From the NCBI GenBank assembly GCA_900753135.1, contig CAADXZ010000061.1, positions 1 to 7,862 of the forward strand: a stretch of DNA of 7,862 nucleotides, written 5' to 3'. Position 1 is the first letter of the stretch; each line of letters opens with the position of its first letter. The translations under genes were made by a program, and so were the position numbers. The notes under the pieces are model-generated. The model had not been told where the DNA came from, did not search any database, and saw only the letters and a program-made list of their open reading frames with translations. The DNA comes from Clostridia bacterium. GTDB taxonomy: Bacteria; Bacillota; Clostridia; TANB77; UBA1234. Shown one piece after another: positions 6,881-7,862 of this stretch.

Positions 6881-6909
6881 TTTAAATATCAAATAATATG
6901 CTGTATAAT
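6881..6909 (+). promoter_or_regulatory. promoter of the two-component genes
   Basis: A perfect TATAAT (6904-6909) lies 17 bp after TTTAAA (6881-6886, 4 of 6). It sits directly after the terminator and 30 nt before the regulator's ATG, with GGAGG at 6930-6934. No copy of TTTCATAAA is seen here, so this promoter looks constitutive rather than controlled by the box at 3335. Confidence 0.7.
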
Positions 6910-6939
6910 ATAAGTGTATAGGCTTAAGTGGAGGTATAT

Positions 6940-7593
6940 ATGAAAATATGAACTGTTGAAGATGATAATATAATAAGAGAGGGGATAAGTGAATATCTTT
7001 CAGAATTTGGATATACAGTTATTCAAGCTAAAGATGGAAGAGAAGCATTGTCAAAATTTAATAGCGATATAAATCTGGTTATCCTAGACATTCAAATACC
7101 TTTTATTAATGGTTTAGAAGTGTTGAAAGAAATTAGAAAGAAAAGCAATTTACCAATTCTAATCTTGACTGCATTTAGTGATGAAGAATATAAAATCGAT
7201 GCATTTACTAATTTGGCAGATGGATATATAGAAAAGCCATTTTCATTGCCGGTCTTAAAGGCCAGAATAGATTCTTTAATTAAGAAGAATTATGGACATT
7301 TAGAGAAGTTTGAATATAAGAATCTATCAGTTAATTTTAATAGCTATACAGCTAAAATAAATGGAGAAGAGATAGATGTAAATGCAAAAGAACTAGAAGT
7401 ATTAAAATGTTTATTGGATAATAATGGACAGGTGTTAACAAGAATGCAAATTATTGATTATGTATGGAAAGATAGCGAAGAAATTCCTTATGATCGGGTA
7501 ATAGATGTATATATAAAAGAACTTAGAAAAAAATTACAATTAGACTGTATAACTACAATAAGAAATGTAGGATATAAATTGGAGAGAAAATGA
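6940..7593 (+). pseudogene. vncR: OmpR-family response regulator, VncR-like, with TGA at codon 4
   Basis: GGAGG lies 5 nt before ATG 6940. The frame reads MKI, TGA (6949-6951), then TVEDDNIIREGI and on to TGA 7591-7593, 217 codons, the usual length for an OmpR/PhoB regulator. Receiver landmarks all survive: acidic pair Asp8-Asp9, phospho-acceptor Asp50 (VILDIQIP), Thr77 and Lys99 (EKPF). Residues about 115-217 form the winged-helix DNA-binding domain, ending RVIDVYIKELRKKL and RNVGYKLERK, strongly VncR-like as I recall it. The premature TGA falls within the first strand; the next usable in-frame start is a TTG at 7048, which would drop the acidic pocket and first helix. The kinase ATG overlaps the stop (ATGA), so early termination should also reduce kinase translation. 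The early TGA could come from TTA or TGG. Confidence 0.88.
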
Positions 7594-7862
7594 AAAAAAT
7601 AAAGATATTTCCCAAAATGTTCATACAAATATTTTCTGTTCTTGCAATAATAATTATATTAGTTCATTCATTAGTTTATTTTATCTTTCCTAAAACATAT
7701 TTGGAGACAAGAAAAGAAAAGATCCATAATATTGCAAATGAAATTTCTAGTAATATGAATGGAAAAGAAATAAAATACATAGAACAAACTTTGGAGCTTT
7801 ATTCGAAGAGTAGTGAAATAAAAGCATTTATAAAAGAAAAAAATAATAAAAATGAAATACAA
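7590..7862 (+). CDS. vncS: sensor histidine kinase N-terminus, VncS-like (partial)
   Basis: The frame is open from ATG 7590 to the window end (91 codons, no stop), overlapping the regulator stop by four bases, the usual coupling of regulator and kinase genes. GGAGAG at 7581-7586 is its ribosome binding site. The visible part has a basic start (MKKIKIFPK), one hydrophobic membrane helix (about 11-34) and the beginning of a charged extracytoplasmic sensor region. The H-box and ATPase domain lie beyond the edge, so identification rests on context and topology. Confidence 0.7.
   Translation, partial: MKKIKIFPKMFIQIFSVLAIIIILVHSLVYFIFPKTYLETRKEKIHNIANEISSNMNGKEIKYIEQTLELYSKSSEIKAFIKEKNNKNEIQ

Noticed and set aside
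6273..6951. TGA read as tryptophan (genetic code 4) or glycine (code 25)
   Set aside because: Tryptophan in the same module is encoded by TGG (codon 309 of the first permease, codons 274 and 322 of the second, and the VWKD site of the regulator). The regulator also ends at TGA exactly where the family ends. Two TGA codons are not enough evidence, and the leader stop is TAA.

Overview
The window looks like chromosomal DNA from a low-GC Gram-positive bacterium (Bacillota, most likely a Clostridia-type gut or oral organism). The support is strong GGAGG-type ribosome binding sites, TTG/GTG-capable starts, AT-rich intergenic DNA, and a transporter/two-component locus whose order and sequence features match the vex123-vncRS locus of Streptococcus pneumoniae. 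The family comparison is from memory; no database search was run.

The left part (1-2635) is on the minus strand. It holds a MATE-family efflux pump (88-1434), whose stop codon lies inside a 41-bp tandem repeat running to the window edge, and upstream of it a complete Fic-domain protein (1519-2619) with an N-terminal autoinhibitory motif and a C-terminal winged helix. By eye these genes are richer in GC than the right part.

The middle (2636-3522) has no intact gene but much structure. It contains an orphan minus-strand terminator, a 35-codon ORF tail of unknown origin running into a strong bidirectional hairpin terminator, and a 22-codon minus-strand ORF that begins like a MobC mobilisation protein and is cut off by that same hairpin. 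Upstream of this ORF lies a cluster of hairpins and 15-bp-spaced direct repeats resembling an origin of transfer. I read this as the scar of a mobilisable or conjugative element. It is followed by a promoter with a PhoB/OmpR-style pair of 9-bp direct repeats at 11-bp spacing, placed where such activators normally bind.

The right part (3423-7862) is a very AT-rich plus-strand module: a broken lipoprotein leader, an ABC permease (Vex1-like), an ABC ATPase (Vex2-like), a second ABC permease (Vex3-like) interrupted by an in-frame TGA, a terminator, a new promoter, a VncR-like response regulator interrupted by TGA at codon 4, and the start of a VncS-like histidine kinase that runs off the window. 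In an intact locus the kinase and regulator would sense an envelope signal and the two permeases would form a heterodimer powered by the ATPase. Here three of the six reading frames carry a nonsense codon while the sequence on both sides stays in frame and well preserved. This points to recent decay, or less likely to readthrough or recoding.
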